A stretch of DNA of 64,000 bases from Shewanella eurypsychrophilus (GCF_007004545.3 NZ_CP045503.2:273501-337500); one strand, 5' to 3'. Numbered from the stretch's first letter, positions 48,315-57,492 are shown. Made by a program: numbers and translations. The notes: generated from the sequence alone by a model not told the origin.

Positions 48315-50360
48315 TTAGTCTTGATGTATTTTCAATAGCCAAATTTTGCTTTTACTTTCGTCAATCTGTGTTTGGATGAGTTCTTGTTCATCAAATGAGA
48401 TGCTGAAGTGTTCTGGCTGATTTTGTGAAAACTCTGCGATACTTTGCGTTTCCTTAGTCGCTAAGTTGTATTTTATGAGTTGCTTATCCGATATGAAATA
48501 GAGGTGTTCACCTATAAGCTGCCAGCGATTCCAGGATGTTATTTTAAAATCCGAAAGAACAATGACCTCTTTCATTGTGTGTAAATTTAATTCATATAGA
48601 CCTGGATGGTTGAATTTTGTTAGTAAAATCTTAAGGCCTGCTCTGTCGCTTTGAACGCTATACCCTCCAGAATGGGATACTTGTTCCACCTTCATATCGT
48701 TTAGAGTTAGTGACCATATTTGCCAGCTTCCCTCTTTTTCAGCACTAAAAAGTATCTGTTGATTATTGGCATAATGAACAAAATGAACCTTATTAAACTT
48801 AGGGGCTACTGCTCGCCATTGATTCTCTGCTCGCTCATATATGTACAAGGAATCATTGATACTCGCAGCTAAGTATTTGTCATCTGGAGACCAAGCTAGG
48901 TGATTGATGCTTGTTATCTTTGGTTGAAAATTAGTGGCAATATCTTGCTTTCCTTCATAGCCAATGTAGATATTTGGCGTGCCACTCTTATCTGAGATAT
49001 AGGCAAAGTATTGCGATAGGTTGGCAAATTTCGCAGTATGGCTAACCGAATCGGCATGGGTTAATGCCTCTGTTAATTTACCTGTTGATACAAGACTTCT
49101 GCGGTATATATTTGCAATGATTTTTTGTTTTTCAACCAAAAATGAACTTGGTTCAAATCCGTTGGTGATCCTGCCTAAGTCTTTATCTAAAGCGATAGCT
49201 GCTGTGGCGTTAGACGTTAAGCTATGGGAGTAAACTCCATTTTGGTTAGTGGAGATGATGGTGTCATCTGTGAGCCACGAAATGGCTATTGGAGCTTGGT
49301 CGATAGTGATTGATAAGACTATTTCTTGTGTTTGAAGATCCTGTATTTTGATAACTGTATTTTTGGAGGGAGAGTATTCGACAATAGCCAAGCGTGTTTT
49401 ATTTGGAGATATTGCGAGTAGATAATCTCCTCGTCCATTATGCCCTTGAGTGGCTAACGTTATCTGCTGGACCCTTCCTGTGTTGCCATGATAGGCATAA
49501 ATCGAGTAAGGAGAATTCACTGATGCACGATTGTTAAAATATAAAGAGCGCTGATTGCTATTATATGCCAATTGCACAATGGCTCTTTGGCCACACTCTA
49601 GTAAAGGGGTTATCTCAAGGTCGACTAAATTGATAGAGACAATTTCACACTTTCTATCTACCAAGTTGTTAAAACGAGATGCAAATAGTTGATTCTTTTT
49701 TCCATAAACAACATCAGTATAATAATAGTTATCAGCTGTTATTGCCGATGCTTGATCATTTATCGTCTTTTTCCAAATCTGTGAAAAATCATTTGAATTA
49801 GCTTTATAAAGGTATACGACGTTGTTTTCGATTGTTACAGGGGCAGGGTTAAATGCGATGCCTTTTGTTGTTGTGATAGGGATTATTTCACTAATATTGA
49901 GTTTTTTTTCTGAGTTTGTTTTTGTGCCGAAGTACAACAAGGCCATTATAACAAGACACATCGTCAATATGAGTATCGCCCATTGATAACGAGTTAAGCT
50001 TCTACTGTGATTTGTTGATTGAGCAGGCTGCTTGGTTAACTTTGAAGAGGAGAGGCTTGTCGGAGTTACATTTAGCTTATAGCCGACTTTACTAACGGTA
50101 AGTATCCACTTTGGATTGTTGGGTTCATCTTCAATCAGTTTTCTGAGTTCACTGACGGCACGATTGATAGCGGCATCGCTTACAGTACGCTGATTCCAGA
50201 CGTGCTCGATGAGCTCTTGTCGAGATATGGCTTTTTCAGGGTGGTTACAAAAATAAATAAGCAGCTCAAAAACTCTAGGTTCGAATTGAATTTCGTCTCC
50301 GTTCCGAGTGATCGATCTCTCCTGAGTATTGATTTGTAACTCACCAAAAGTAAAAAGCAT
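48315..50360 (-). CDS. CadC/ToxR-type membrane transcription regulator
   Basis: A 681-residue one-component regulator. Residues 1-100 form an OmpR-type winged helix (EPRVFELLIYFCNHPEKAIS, SDAAINRAVSELRKLIED), a single membrane segment lies near residues 127-145, and the long periplasmic part looks like a TolB/WD40-type propeller with repeated W/Y-containing blades (ISWLTDDTI, LAWSPDDKYLAAS). The signal is unknown. It is divergent from an SGNH-like lipoprotein gene, a likely target. Confidence 0.85.
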   Translation of the reverse strand: MLFTFGELQINTQERSITRNGDEIQFEPRVFELLIYFCNHPEKAISRQELIEHVWNQRTVSDAAINRAVSELRKLIEDEPNNPKWILTVSKVGYKLNVTPTSLSSSKLTKQPAQSTNHSRSLTRYQWAILILTMCLVIMALLYFGTKTNSEKKLNISEIIPITTTKGIAFNPAPVTIENNVVYLYKANSNDFSQIWKKTINDQASAITADNYYYTDVVYGKKNQLFASRFNNLVDRKCEIVSINLVDLEITPLLECGQRAIVQLAYNSNQRSLYFNNRASVNSPYSIYAYHGNTGRVQQITLATQGHNGRGDYLLAISPNKTRLAIVEYSPSKNTVIKIQDLQTQEIVLSITIDQAPIAISWLTDDTIISTNQNGVYSHSLTSNATAAIALDKDLGRITNGFEPSSFLVEKQKIIANIYRRSLVSTGKLTEALTHADSVSHTAKFANLSQYFAYISDKSGTPNIYIGYEGKQDIATNFQPKITSINHLAWSPDDKYLAASINDSLYIYERAENQWRAVAPKFNKVHFVHYANNQQILFSAEKEGSWQIWSLTLNDMKVEQVSHSGGYSVQSDRAGLKILLTKFNHPGLYELNLHTMKEVIVLSDFKITSWNRWQLIGEHLYFISDKQLIKYNLATKETQSIAEFSQNQPEHFSISFDEQELIQTQIDESKSKIWLLKIHQD

Positions 50361-50519
50361 CCATACCTATCTATATGATTATTATCGTCATAGTTTTTTC
50401 ATTATCATTTCATTTTGTCTTGATTATTGTTTTTTTGCAAGATAAGCATCAAGTTGTCCCCATCTAATTGTTATCCATTTGTGGGTCAACAAGTGGCAAT
50501 AATATAAATGGAGACTGTA

Positions 50520-51323
50520 ATGATAAAAGCCCTGTATATGCTCTTATACTGCTTATTTATCACCGCGTGTGGTGATAGCACTCAGCCCAAGGTGGCTGAG
50601 ATATTAGAGGAAAATGTAACAACCGAAATAGGGATAGTTAATGGTTTAGATTTACCTAATAATCAGGAATTGGATGACTATAAAATACTCATGTATGGAA
50701 ATAGTCATACAGTGGGTTTATCTTCCATTATAACCCGCATGATAAAGATTGGCTTACCGCATAAAAATGTAGAGATAGTTAATGCTGGTGGAGGTTTTTT
50801 GGATGATTCAATAAAAAGTACTGTGGCAGTGGATACTCTCTATTCGAAAAAATGGTCACATGTGATTCTTCAGGGACAAAAATATTCGCAGTCAGGTTCC
50901 TATCATTATTCGACAGATGCTGCGGTTAGTTGGATACAGTACGCTAAAGGAATAAGTGCGACTCCTATCTTGTACCCAGAACACCCCCAAAAAGGTAACA
51001 GTAATGAAGGGCAAGAAGTGTATGACTTACATCTAAGTATCGCAGCGAAAGAGTCAAGCTGTGTGGCACCTATTGGACCTGTTTGGGATGAAGTGATTTC
51101 AAGAAACCTAGCCTTAAATTTGTATGCTGACGATGGAAACCATGCAAGTGAAAATGGGCGTTTTTTAACAGCATTGATATTTTATGAAGTCATCACGGCA
51201 CAATCTGCCGATCTTTTGCCTTATATTGCGGATCTTAGTATCGATGAAAGTACTCAGGACATTTTAGGCCAAATTAGCTCTGAAGTATTAATACAGCTCT
51301 CTTCTTGCTTATTTCCTAACTAG
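50520..51323 (+). CDS. SGNH-hydrolase-like lipoprotein
   Basis: A 267-residue lipoprotein with lipobox FITAC close to the N-terminus. GNSHTVGL resembles block I of SGNH/GDSL enzymes and DDGNHASENG resembles the block V Asp-x-x-His, so an esterase or deacetylase role is plausible but unproven. The ATG at 50520 has GGAG seven bases before it, and an ATG 12 bases upstream is less likely. Divergent from the CadC-like regulator. Confidence 0.65.
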   Translation: MIKALYMLLYCLFITACGDSTQPKVAEILEENVTTEIGIVNGLDLPNNQELDDYKILMYGNSHTVGLSSIITRMIKIGLPHKNVEIVNAGGGFLDDSIKSTVAVDTLYSKKWSHVILQGQKYSQSGSYHYSTDAAVSWIQYAKGISATPILYPEHPQKGNSNEGQEVYDLHLSIAAKESSCVAPIGPVWDEVISRNLALNLYADDGNHASENGRFLTALIFYEVITAQSADLLPYIADLSIDESTQDILGQISSEVLIQLSSCLFPN

Positions 51324-51425
51324 TCATAGATTATGAGCTCGTTGCATAGATGACATGCAAAATATGCATTTCAAGCATGATGTGTTTTGCATTATGCTGA
51401 TAGCATCATTTTAGAGGAGTTCATC

Positions 51426-52406
51426 ATGTTCAAAGCACTGGTTTTAACTCAGGAAGACAAAAAAATGTTAGCAAGTATCACTCAGATCCAAGAGTCTGAT
51501 CTGCCTGAAGGTGAAGTGCTAGTCGATGTCGCGTATTCATCGTTGAACTATAAAGATGGACTTGCAGTAACGGGAATTGGGCGCATTATTCGTAATTTCC
51601 CTATGGTACCGGGTATCGACTTTGCTGGTGTAGTGAGTGAGTCAGCCGATCCACGTTATAAAAAAGGTGATGAAGTCATTTTAACGGGTTGGGGCGTGGG
51701 TGAAAATCATTGGGGTGGCATGGCTGAGAAAGCACGCGTAAAAGCCGACTGGTTGGTTCCTATGCCACAAGCTTGTAATGCCCAAAAGGCGATGATGATA
51801 GGCACAGCGGGCTTAACTGCCATGTTATGTGTGCAAGCACTACAAGATGCCAAGGTTACACCTGAGTCAGGAGTTGTTTTAGTGACTGGTGCGAGTGGAG
51901 GAGTGGGATCTGTTGCAGTGTCTCTACTTGCGAGACTGGGTTATAAGGTTGTGGCAAGTTCTGGACGTGTCGAGCAAAACAGCGAGCTATTACGTTCACT
52001 CGGAGCCAGTGAAGTCATAGATCGTAGTGAACTCGAGCAAGATACTAGACCGTTAGACAAGCAGCGTTGGGCAGGCATTGTCGATACTGTAGGCAATAAA
52101 GTGTTGGCAACGGCTTTGGCTCAAATGAACTACGGCGGCGCAGCGGCTATTTGTGGTTTAGCGGGGGGATTTGCACTGCCAACGACAGTGATGCCGTTTA
52201 TTTTACGTGGTGTAAGCCTACTCGGTATCGATTCGGTTTCATGTCCTTTGGATAAGCGCCAAGCAGCTTGGGAGCGAGTCATTGAGCTATTACCGGACAG
52301 CTATTTTCAGCAAGCGGCTCAGACAATTGAACTCGATGAAGTGGCGGCTTATGCCGATAAGATAGTTAAAGGACAGATCACTGGCCGAGTGCTAGTTAAA
52401 ATTTAA
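51426..52406 (+). CDS. acuI: Acrylyl-CoA reductase, AcuI/YhdH family
   Basis: A 326-residue zinc-less medium-chain reductase that uses NADPH to turn toxic acrylyl-CoA into propionyl-CoA. It begins MFKALVLTQED, has SSLNYKDGLAVTG and PMVPGIDFAG, and the nucleotide motif TGASGGVGSVA (about residues 151-161). AGAGGAG lies just before the ATG at 51426; the longer frame upstream has no ribosome site. Family members in DMSP-degrading bacteria sit beside ddd genes, and here dddY is 4 kb downstream. YhdH homologues also occur without DMSP genes, so the role rests on context. Confidence 0.85.
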   Translation: MFKALVLTQEDKKMLASITQIQESDLPEGEVLVDVAYSSLNYKDGLAVTGIGRIIRNFPMVPGIDFAGVVSESADPRYKKGDEVILTGWGVGENHWGGMAEKARVKADWLVPMPQACNAQKAMMIGTAGLTAMLCVQALQDAKVTPESGVVLVTGASGGVGSVAVSLLARLGYKVVASSGRVEQNSELLRSLGASEVIDRSELEQDTRPLDKQRWAGIVDTVGNKVLATALAQMNYGGAAAICGLAGGFALPTTVMPFILRGVSLLGIDSVSCPLDKRQAAWERVIELLPDSYFQQAAQTIELDEVAAYADKIVKGQITGRVLVKI

Positions 52407-52433
52407 CTTTACGGCTCCGTAACTTTGTCATTT

Positions 52434-52460
52434 AAGCCCTGTTTTTTGCAGGGCTTTTTA
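52434..52460 (+). terminator. Terminator after acuI
   Basis: AAGCCCTG / CAGGGCTT stem of 8 bp with a seven-base loop, running into TTTTA. Confidence 0.88.
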
Positions 52461-52499
52461 TTGTCTTGCTATTGAAACTAGATGTTGAACTTAGCTGGG

Positions 52500-53417
52500 T
52501 TATTGCTTAAGTAGTTGACGAATTGAAGCCGTTATCTCTTCCCTTAACCACTTGTGGGCTTTATCCAACTCAGATTTAGAGTGCCAAAATAGGTTGTAGT
52601 CTAATTCTGGGATCTGAAAGGGAAGTGGCTTAAGTCTGAGCCTGTGCTTCGATGCTGCGAGTTCAGCCATACCTTCTGGCAAAGTGATGATTAAATCATG
52701 AAATTTTAGCAAGGCAAGCGCGCAGTCCAGATGAGAGGTCCTCAAGAGTTCATTACGGTCAGGATGCAAAGAAATAGCGGCATCAACCAGAGACTTTACC
52801 CCGTCACTGATGGCGATTGTCGCATGAGGGTAATGCAAGTAATCATCGAGTGTGAGTGGCGAATCAGCCAATGGGTGCTCGGGTGATAATAAGCAGCTAA
52901 CTCCCACTTTTCCGAGAACTTGTTGACTCAGCTGCTGGGTCTGACTGATCGCGCGACAGATAGCCAGATCAGCCCCTTGCAGGCTCAGTTGTGATTGCAG
53001 TTCTTTATGCTGAACCGGTATGACCTCAAGTTTGATATTGGGCGCTTTACTGTAAATTTCCGGTAACATAAACGGCACGAGTGCCTGCATCGCATAGTCT
53101 GTGGCGGCGATGGTGAATTTTTGCTGACATTCACTTGGGCTAAATTCTTTGGGGGTCAGTAGCTCAATCAGTTGCCCTGTAGGTTGTTGTAACTGTGAAT
53201 AACAATCGAGGGCGAATTGAGTTGCTACTAATTTTTGCCCTACACGGGTAAAGAGAGGGTCATTAAGCATTTCTCGCAGACGAGCTAAAATTCTGCTGGT
53301 GGCAGATTGGCTCAGATGTAAGCGCTTAGCGGCTTGAGTAACACTACACTCTTCAACCAAGATCTGTAATGCGATAAGCAAACTGAGATCTTGCCGGTAG
53401 ATATCTTCTAGTTCCAT
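52500..53417 (-). CDS. LysR-family regulator beside the acrylate reductase genes
   Basis: A 305-residue LysR protein; the helix-turn-helix is CSVTQAAKRLHLSQSATSRI. It is divergent from the flavoprotein gene across 268 bases that hold two related palindromes, and convergent with acuI. It is the best candidate for the local sensor of acrylate or DMSP. The effector is inferred only from position. Confidence 0.9.
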   Translation of the reverse strand: MELEDIYRQDLSLLIALQILVEECSVTQAAKRLHLSQSATSRILARLREMLNDPLFTRVGQKLVATQFALDCYSQLQQPTGQLIELLTPKEFSPSECQQKFTIAATDYAMQALVPFMLPEIYSKAPNIKLEVIPVQHKELQSQLSLQGADLAICRAISQTQQLSQQVLGKVGVSCLLSPEHPLADSPLTLDDYLHYPHATIAISDGVKSLVDAAISLHPDRNELLRTSHLDCALALLKFHDLIITLPEGMAELAASKHRLRLKPLPFQIPELDYNLFWHSKSELDKAHKWLREEITASIRQLLKQ

Positions 53418-53505
53418 ACATACTTATTTAGTATTTTCTCTCATAACAGTAACACCATGACGTGCTCCACGCTTGGTTTTCCGTTTCTTTCTAACGCTGA
53501 ATCTC

Positions 53506-53527
53506 ATTTTGGAATCGAATCCAAAAT
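53506..53527. promoter_or_regulatory. Palindrome 1 upstream of the flavoprotein gene
   Basis: ATTTTGGA and TCCAAAAT arms around ATCGAA; 20 of 22 positions are symmetric. It lies 89 bases from the LysR start and 159 bases before the flavoprotein start, and it shares the core TTTTGGAA-n-GA-n-TCCA with the second site. Confidence 0.6.
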
Positions 53528-53620
53528 ACCTCTAAAGTTGTAATTATAAGTGAATTTGAACCTAGGTTTAACTTTTGGCATGTTATCAAATTGTTTTTTG
53601 GACACTGTTTTGTAACTCCC

Positions 53621-53639
53621 ATTTTGGAACTGATTCCAC
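53621..53639. promoter_or_regulatory. Palindrome 2 upstream of the flavoprotein gene
   Basis: ATTTTGGAACTGATTCCACC, with TGGAA/TTCCA arms around CTGA. It is related to the site at 53506, 115 bases away, and lies about 50 bases before the flavoprotein start. Two spaced copies suit a LysR-type operator. Confidence 0.55.
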
Positions 53640-53685
53640 CTTTATGATCACAGTGTCGATTAAAACTAAAAAAGGGTGATGACAG

Positions 53686-55206
53686 ATGAGCAATAACAAT
53701 CTGCTTGGACGCCGTAATTTCATAAAAGGAATGGGAGCAGCTGCCGGCGTGGCAATAGCTGCACCAGCAATGGCCATTTCAGAAAAAGCGGACGGAGTTA
53801 AATGGGACAAAGAAGTTGAGGTGTTAATTATAGGTTCTGGTTTTGCTGGCTTAGCTGCAGCAATCGAAGCCACACGTAAAGGTGCAAAAGACGTTCATAT
53901 CTTCGAGAAGATGTCTTACTTTGGTGGCAACTCAGCCATCAATGGTGGCCTCTTTGCTGCCCCCGGTACGCCTATGCAGAAGAAAGAAGGTGTGCAGGAC
54001 TCAGTAGAAAGAATGGTTGCCGATCAGATGAAGTCGGGGCGTGGAGTTGCCGATGAGGCGTTACTACGACATGTGGCTGAGCATGCAGTTGAAGCGCTAC
54101 AGATGACTATGGATGCGGGCTCCGAGTTTCATCCATACTTACAGCAGTTAGGTGGTCATTCGGTTGCCCGTACTTACCAGACAACTGTGAGCTGTGGTGC
54201 CGGTATTACTCAACCTCTCTATAAAGAGTGTCAAAAGATCGGTGTTAAGACACATAACCGCTCTAAGTTTGAAGGTTTCTTAGTGGGTGAGGCAGGCGAA
54301 ATTCTTGGCGTGAAAATGCGTGAGAACTATCACTTCGGTGAAGATCAGCCAGGTAAAGTCATTAAGATCCGAGCAAAGCGCGGTGTGATCATGGCGACGG
54401 GCGGTTTCGCTCAGAATATCGATCTTCGTATGGCGCAAGACCCAACTTTGACTGCTGAAGTGGGTTGTACTAACGCACCAGGCGCGACGGGCGAAGGTAT
54501 GTATGAGATGTTCCGTTTAGGGGCTATTCCTGTTCACCTTGCACATATCCAGTCTGGCCCTTGGGCATCACCTGATGAAGGTGGGTTCGGTTATGTGTCT
54601 AACTACTCTATCTATAACTTCCCTCATTCAATGGCGATCAACCGTCTGACTGGTAAGCGTTTCATGAATGAAATTGCCGACCGTAAGACTCGTGCTGATG
54701 CAGAACTCTCTTGTCGTGATGAGAAAGGCGAGGCGCTACCTCCTATCTTGATCACCAGCTATAAGGATTCAAAGAAGCATCCTAATACCAAGAAAGTGAT
54801 CAAGTACAACGTAGGTTGGAAATTTGACACGATTGAAGAATTAGCTAAGCACTTCGAAGTACCACTGAAGCCGCTTAAGGCGCAGATCGAAGAGTACAAC
54901 AGCTACGTTAAGTCCGGCGAAGATAGCCAATTCGGTAAGAACATGACCAAGGCAAAAGATAAGTATATCCAAGCCCCATTTACCGTGGTTCGCCTGTGGC
55001 CGAAAGTGCACTACTGCCAAGGTGGTGTTCAGGTGAATACAGAAGCTGAAGTTAAAGATAGCTTTACCGGTAAACCTATTTCAGGCCTATATGCCGCGGG
55101 CGAAGTTTGTGGTGGCATTCATGGTGTTAGCCGTTTAGGTAGCTGCTCAATTCCAGAGTGTATGGTAATGGGTATGACTGCAGCACGTAGCATGATGAAA
55201 GCCTAA
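53686..55206 (+). CDS. ardA: Tat-exported flavoprotein, probable acrylate reductase catalytic subunit
   Basis: A 506-residue FAD protein of the fumarate reductase/FccA group. RR at residues 9-10 in LLGRRNFIKG is a Tat signal, and GSGFAG at 50-55 binds FAD. The separate tetraheme cytochrome follows after 27 bases, so the usual FccA fusion is split. Where fumarate reductases read HHTMGG this protein has HYCQGG (442-447), pointing to a different substrate. The dddY and acuI context and my recollection of the ArdAB acrylate reductase of Shewanella woodyi favour acrylate. Urocanate or another enoate is the main alternative. Confidence 0.82.
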   Translation: MSNNNLLGRRNFIKGMGAAAGVAIAAPAMAISEKADGVKWDKEVEVLIIGSGFAGLAAAIEATRKGAKDVHIFEKMSYFGGNSAINGGLFAAPGTPMQKKEGVQDSVERMVADQMKSGRGVADEALLRHVAEHAVEALQMTMDAGSEFHPYLQQLGGHSVARTYQTTVSCGAGITQPLYKECQKIGVKTHNRSKFEGFLVGEAGEILGVKMRENYHFGEDQPGKVIKIRAKRGVIMATGGFAQNIDLRMAQDPTLTAEVGCTNAPGATGEGMYEMFRLGAIPVHLAHIQSGPWASPDEGGFGYVSNYSIYNFPHSMAINRLTGKRFMNEIADRKTRADAELSCRDEKGEALPPILITSYKDSKKHPNTKKVIKYNVGWKFDTIEELAKHFEVPLKPLKAQIEEYNSYVKSGEDSQFGKNMTKAKDKYIQAPFTVVRLWPKVHYCQGGVQVNTEAEVKDSFTGKPISGLYAAGEVCGGIHGVSRLGSCSIPECMVMGMTAARSMMKA

Positions 55207-55233
55207 TTAGACCTGTAATAAGAGGAATCAATA

Positions 55234-55587
55234 ATGAAAAAGTTAAATATTGTACTCGCACTGGTCTTAACTGGCTTAGTGAGTTTATCGGCTCAAGCGG
55301 TAGAGTTACGTGATCATCATAAAGAGGTGATCGGTAAGGATTGTAAGACATGTCATGACAATGGCATCAAGCAGTTCCCATCTGATCAAGCCTGCCTGCA
55401 GTGTCATGATATTGATGACTTAGCCGAGCAGACAGCGCGTAGCGAAGAGGACAGGTGGCAGAATCCACACAATAACCTGCACTATGGTAAGGATCTTCCG
55501 TGTCAGGAATGCCATGGTGAACATAAGCCTAAGAAGCCTATGTGCAGCAACTGTCATACGTTCAAGTTTGATAAGCATAAAGAGTAA
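55234..55587 (+). CDS. ardB: Tetraheme cytochrome c, electron donor to the flavoprotein
   Basis: A 117-residue periplasmic cytochrome with a signal peptide ending SAQA and four CXXCH sites: CKTCH, CLQCH, CQECH and CSNCH. It matches the N-terminal heme domain of FccA-type flavocytochromes and should carry electrons from CymA-like quinol dehydrogenase to the flavoprotein. AGAGGAA precedes the ATG. A short hairpin with a T-run follows. Confidence 0.9.
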   Translation: MKKLNIVLALVLTGLVSLSAQAVELRDHHKEVIGKDCKTCHDNGIKQFPSDQACLQCHDIDDLAEQTARSEEDRWQNPHNNLHYGKDLPCQECHGEHKPKKPMCSNCHTFKFDKHKE

Positions 55588-55592
55588 AAATT

Positions 55593-55611
55593 CCGATTGA
55601 TCGGTTTTTTT
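55593..55611 (+). terminator. Terminator after the tetraheme cytochrome
   Basis: CCGA-TTGA-TCGG followed by seven T and preceded by an A-run. The stem is short, so termination may be partial. Confidence 0.6.
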
Positions 55612-55616
55612 ATAAC

Positions 55617-55650
55617 ACCAACCGTAAATGCCCCATCTTTTACGGTTGGT
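55617..55650. repeat. 12-bp inverted repeat upstream of dddY
   Basis: ACCAACCGTAAA and TTTACGGTTGGT around a ten-base loop. No T-run follows on the plus strand. It may strengthen the preceding terminator or serve as an operator. Confidence 0.6.
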
Positions 55651-56062
55651 ATTTGAGTCATTTCAAATTTTATTCATATAGATTAGTAAGAAAATATATA
55701 TCCCTGCAAAGATAATTGATATTAGTCTTATTAGTCTTTAGTGAACCCCTTCCTCTATATTTTGAGGAGGGCGGATTTTGAATTTAATAGTCAATGATAT
55801 GTTTGTCATTTCAACTCGATATTGATGAGCGGAATTTTTAATTATGCAGCAAGAAATGTAAGTGTGAATTCAATTCAATGTTGTTAAACCAATTTTAGTT
55901 GCTGTGTTAGTTTTAGATGCAAAGTCAGTTTTAATTAAAACGTTACAATATAATGAATTTAAGTTTTAAGTGTAATGCTAAAAGATCTTCCTGGTTGAAT
56001 ATAAAAGTTAATTAAATAAATAAAATATTCTTAATGTAATACGATATGGTGATGGAACGATT

Positions 56063-57307
56063 ATGAAAAAAAGTGTAATTTTTTTAAGTTTGGCATTAGC
56101 TAATAGTGCTTATGCTGTAGAAACTCCTAGCTTTCTTGATGGGAATGATATTAAAGATGCTGAGTTCAAGTGTTTGGGTGAAGTATCAGAGTATTCCAAA
56201 GCAGATCAGAAGTATGTTGATATCCTCTGGGATGAGACTCTCACTTATTTAAAAGCCTATGCCCTAGCATTAACAAATGGTGAAGAGAGTAGCTGCATTA
56301 ACTCTGATGAAGCACTGTTTGATTCCACCGAAGGTGGCAAGAAGATGTGCATCATGGATCGTCGTGATATGAAGATCATGGTGAAAAATATCTATCAGGT
56401 GATCAACAACCCAGAAAAAGCCAAGCAATGTTTTGGTGCGCGAAAAGATGTTAGCTGGATCTATAGCCCAGGTGGCGAATTAGAGAAAAACTCTCCAGTA
56501 GCGCAATGGGCCAAGCGTACATCATTCGAAGAATTTTTTAATACTAAAGTGACCAATAAAGAGGTCAGAAAGATAGGGCTGAACTTCACTAAAAACTTCG
56601 CCAAGATGGTTACCGGTGATGAAGTGAAAATGCCATCCTCTTTTCCATACGATGTGAGTGCTAATGCACTGCCAAACTTATGGGCTGCTGCCGGCTGGTT
56701 CCCTATGTATGGTGAAGAGAGCAAACGCAACGATAAGAACTTCAATAATATCCGTGGTGGTTACGCCTACGCCGAAATCTTTGGGCATTGGGGCTTGCTG
56801 CGCATCGATGAGATTAATGGTGAAAAAGTGGGTGCTGAAGTGGGAATGACGGTGCAATCTGTCGATACTTTATATCCATACCACAATCACGCCATATCAG
56901 AAATCTACTACAACATGCGTAAGCCGGCATGTACCAACCAATTCAAGAGCTTTGCTGTCAGAGAAGACTCTCCATTGGTTAAGACGGTAAAAGAAGATAA
57001 CAAGATGCGTCGAGTGCAGTTTGATGCGAGTCAGGTGAATGAAGCTTCGATGTGGCAAGCGGGTAGTGCTGAGCAAGATTCCTTATTGTATTTCCATCAA
57101 AATACCATTCATGCATTTGATGTCGATGGCAGCTGTGAAGCTAAGCCTGAAGAGCGTGCAATTGTGTCTGTGTGGGCAAGAAGTAATGCTAATGACAAGC
57201 GTAATGACTATGGCACAACATTGCTGTGCGAGTCGGCTAAAAATCCAGGTACACCCGCAAATCGCGGCGAAGTCATTCAGTGTGATCTGACTAAAGTAAA
57301 GTGGTAA
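56063..57307 (+). CDS. dddY: Periplasmic DMSP lyase, DddY family
   Basis: Cleaves dimethylsulfoniopropionate to dimethyl sulfide and acrylate in the periplasm. The 414 residues begin with a signal peptide ending NSAYA. The cupin-type metal motif YPYHNHAISEIYY carries His274, His276, Glu280 and Tyr282 in the H-x3-E-x-Y spacing of DddY metal ligands, and a second histidine pair occurs at 345 and 350 in FHQNTIHAF. Length and motifs fit DddY, the only periplasmic DMSP lyase family. The neighbours (acrylate reductase, porin, acuI) complete the pathway. Own promoter likely. Confidence 0.9.
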   Translation: MKKSVIFLSLALANSAYAVETPSFLDGNDIKDAEFKCLGEVSEYSKADQKYVDILWDETLTYLKAYALALTNGEESSCINSDEALFDSTEGGKKMCIMDRRDMKIMVKNIYQVINNPEKAKQCFGARKDVSWIYSPGGELEKNSPVAQWAKRTSFEEFFNTKVTNKEVRKIGLNFTKNFAKMVTGDEVKMPSSFPYDVSANALPNLWAAAGWFPMYGEESKRNDKNFNNIRGGYAYAEIFGHWGLLRIDEINGEKVGAEVGMTVQSVDTLYPYHNHAISEIYYNMRKPACTNQFKSFAVREDSPLVKTVKEDNKMRRVQFDASQVNEASMWQAGSAEQDSLLYFHQNTIHAFDVDGSCEAKPEERAIVSVWARSNANDKRNDYGTTLLCESAKNPGTPANRGEVIQCDLTKVKW

Positions 57308-57360
57308 TAGTTAATTTCTAATTATTCCAAAATAACATTTCTGGTTTATTGCAATATTAA

Positions 57361-57406
57361 TATCTATTAATAGTAAATATTAGTATCTATTAATAGTAAA
57401 TATTAG
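57361..57406. repeat. 23-bp direct repeat upstream of the porin gene
   Basis: Two exact tandem copies (57361-57383 and 57384-57406) of an AT-rich unit with TATTAATA in it, plus partial copies at both ends. It lies about 90 bases before the porin start, where a promoter or operator would be expected. Confidence 0.85.
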
Positions 57407-57450
57407 TATTGCATCTAGCTCTGTGAAATATCAAGTTTAAACTCTTAAGT

Positions 57451-57478
57451 AAAACATAAAACATAAAACATAAAACAT
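57451..57478. repeat. Heptanucleotide repeat before the porin ribosome site
   Basis: Four exact copies of AAAACAT, directly followed by AAAGGG, the porin ribosome-binding site. A copy-number change would alter leader length or structure but not the reading frame. Confidence 0.9.
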
Positions 57479-57492
57479 AAAGGGTTGTGATG

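Larger units (their letters stand above)
55588..56062. other. Leader region of dddY
   Basis: A 475-base AT-rich gap with no gene. It contains a terminator-like hairpin (55593-55611) and a perfect 12-bp inverted repeat (55617-55650). The rest shows no clear motif, but it is long enough for a separate dddY promoter. Confidence 0.7.
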
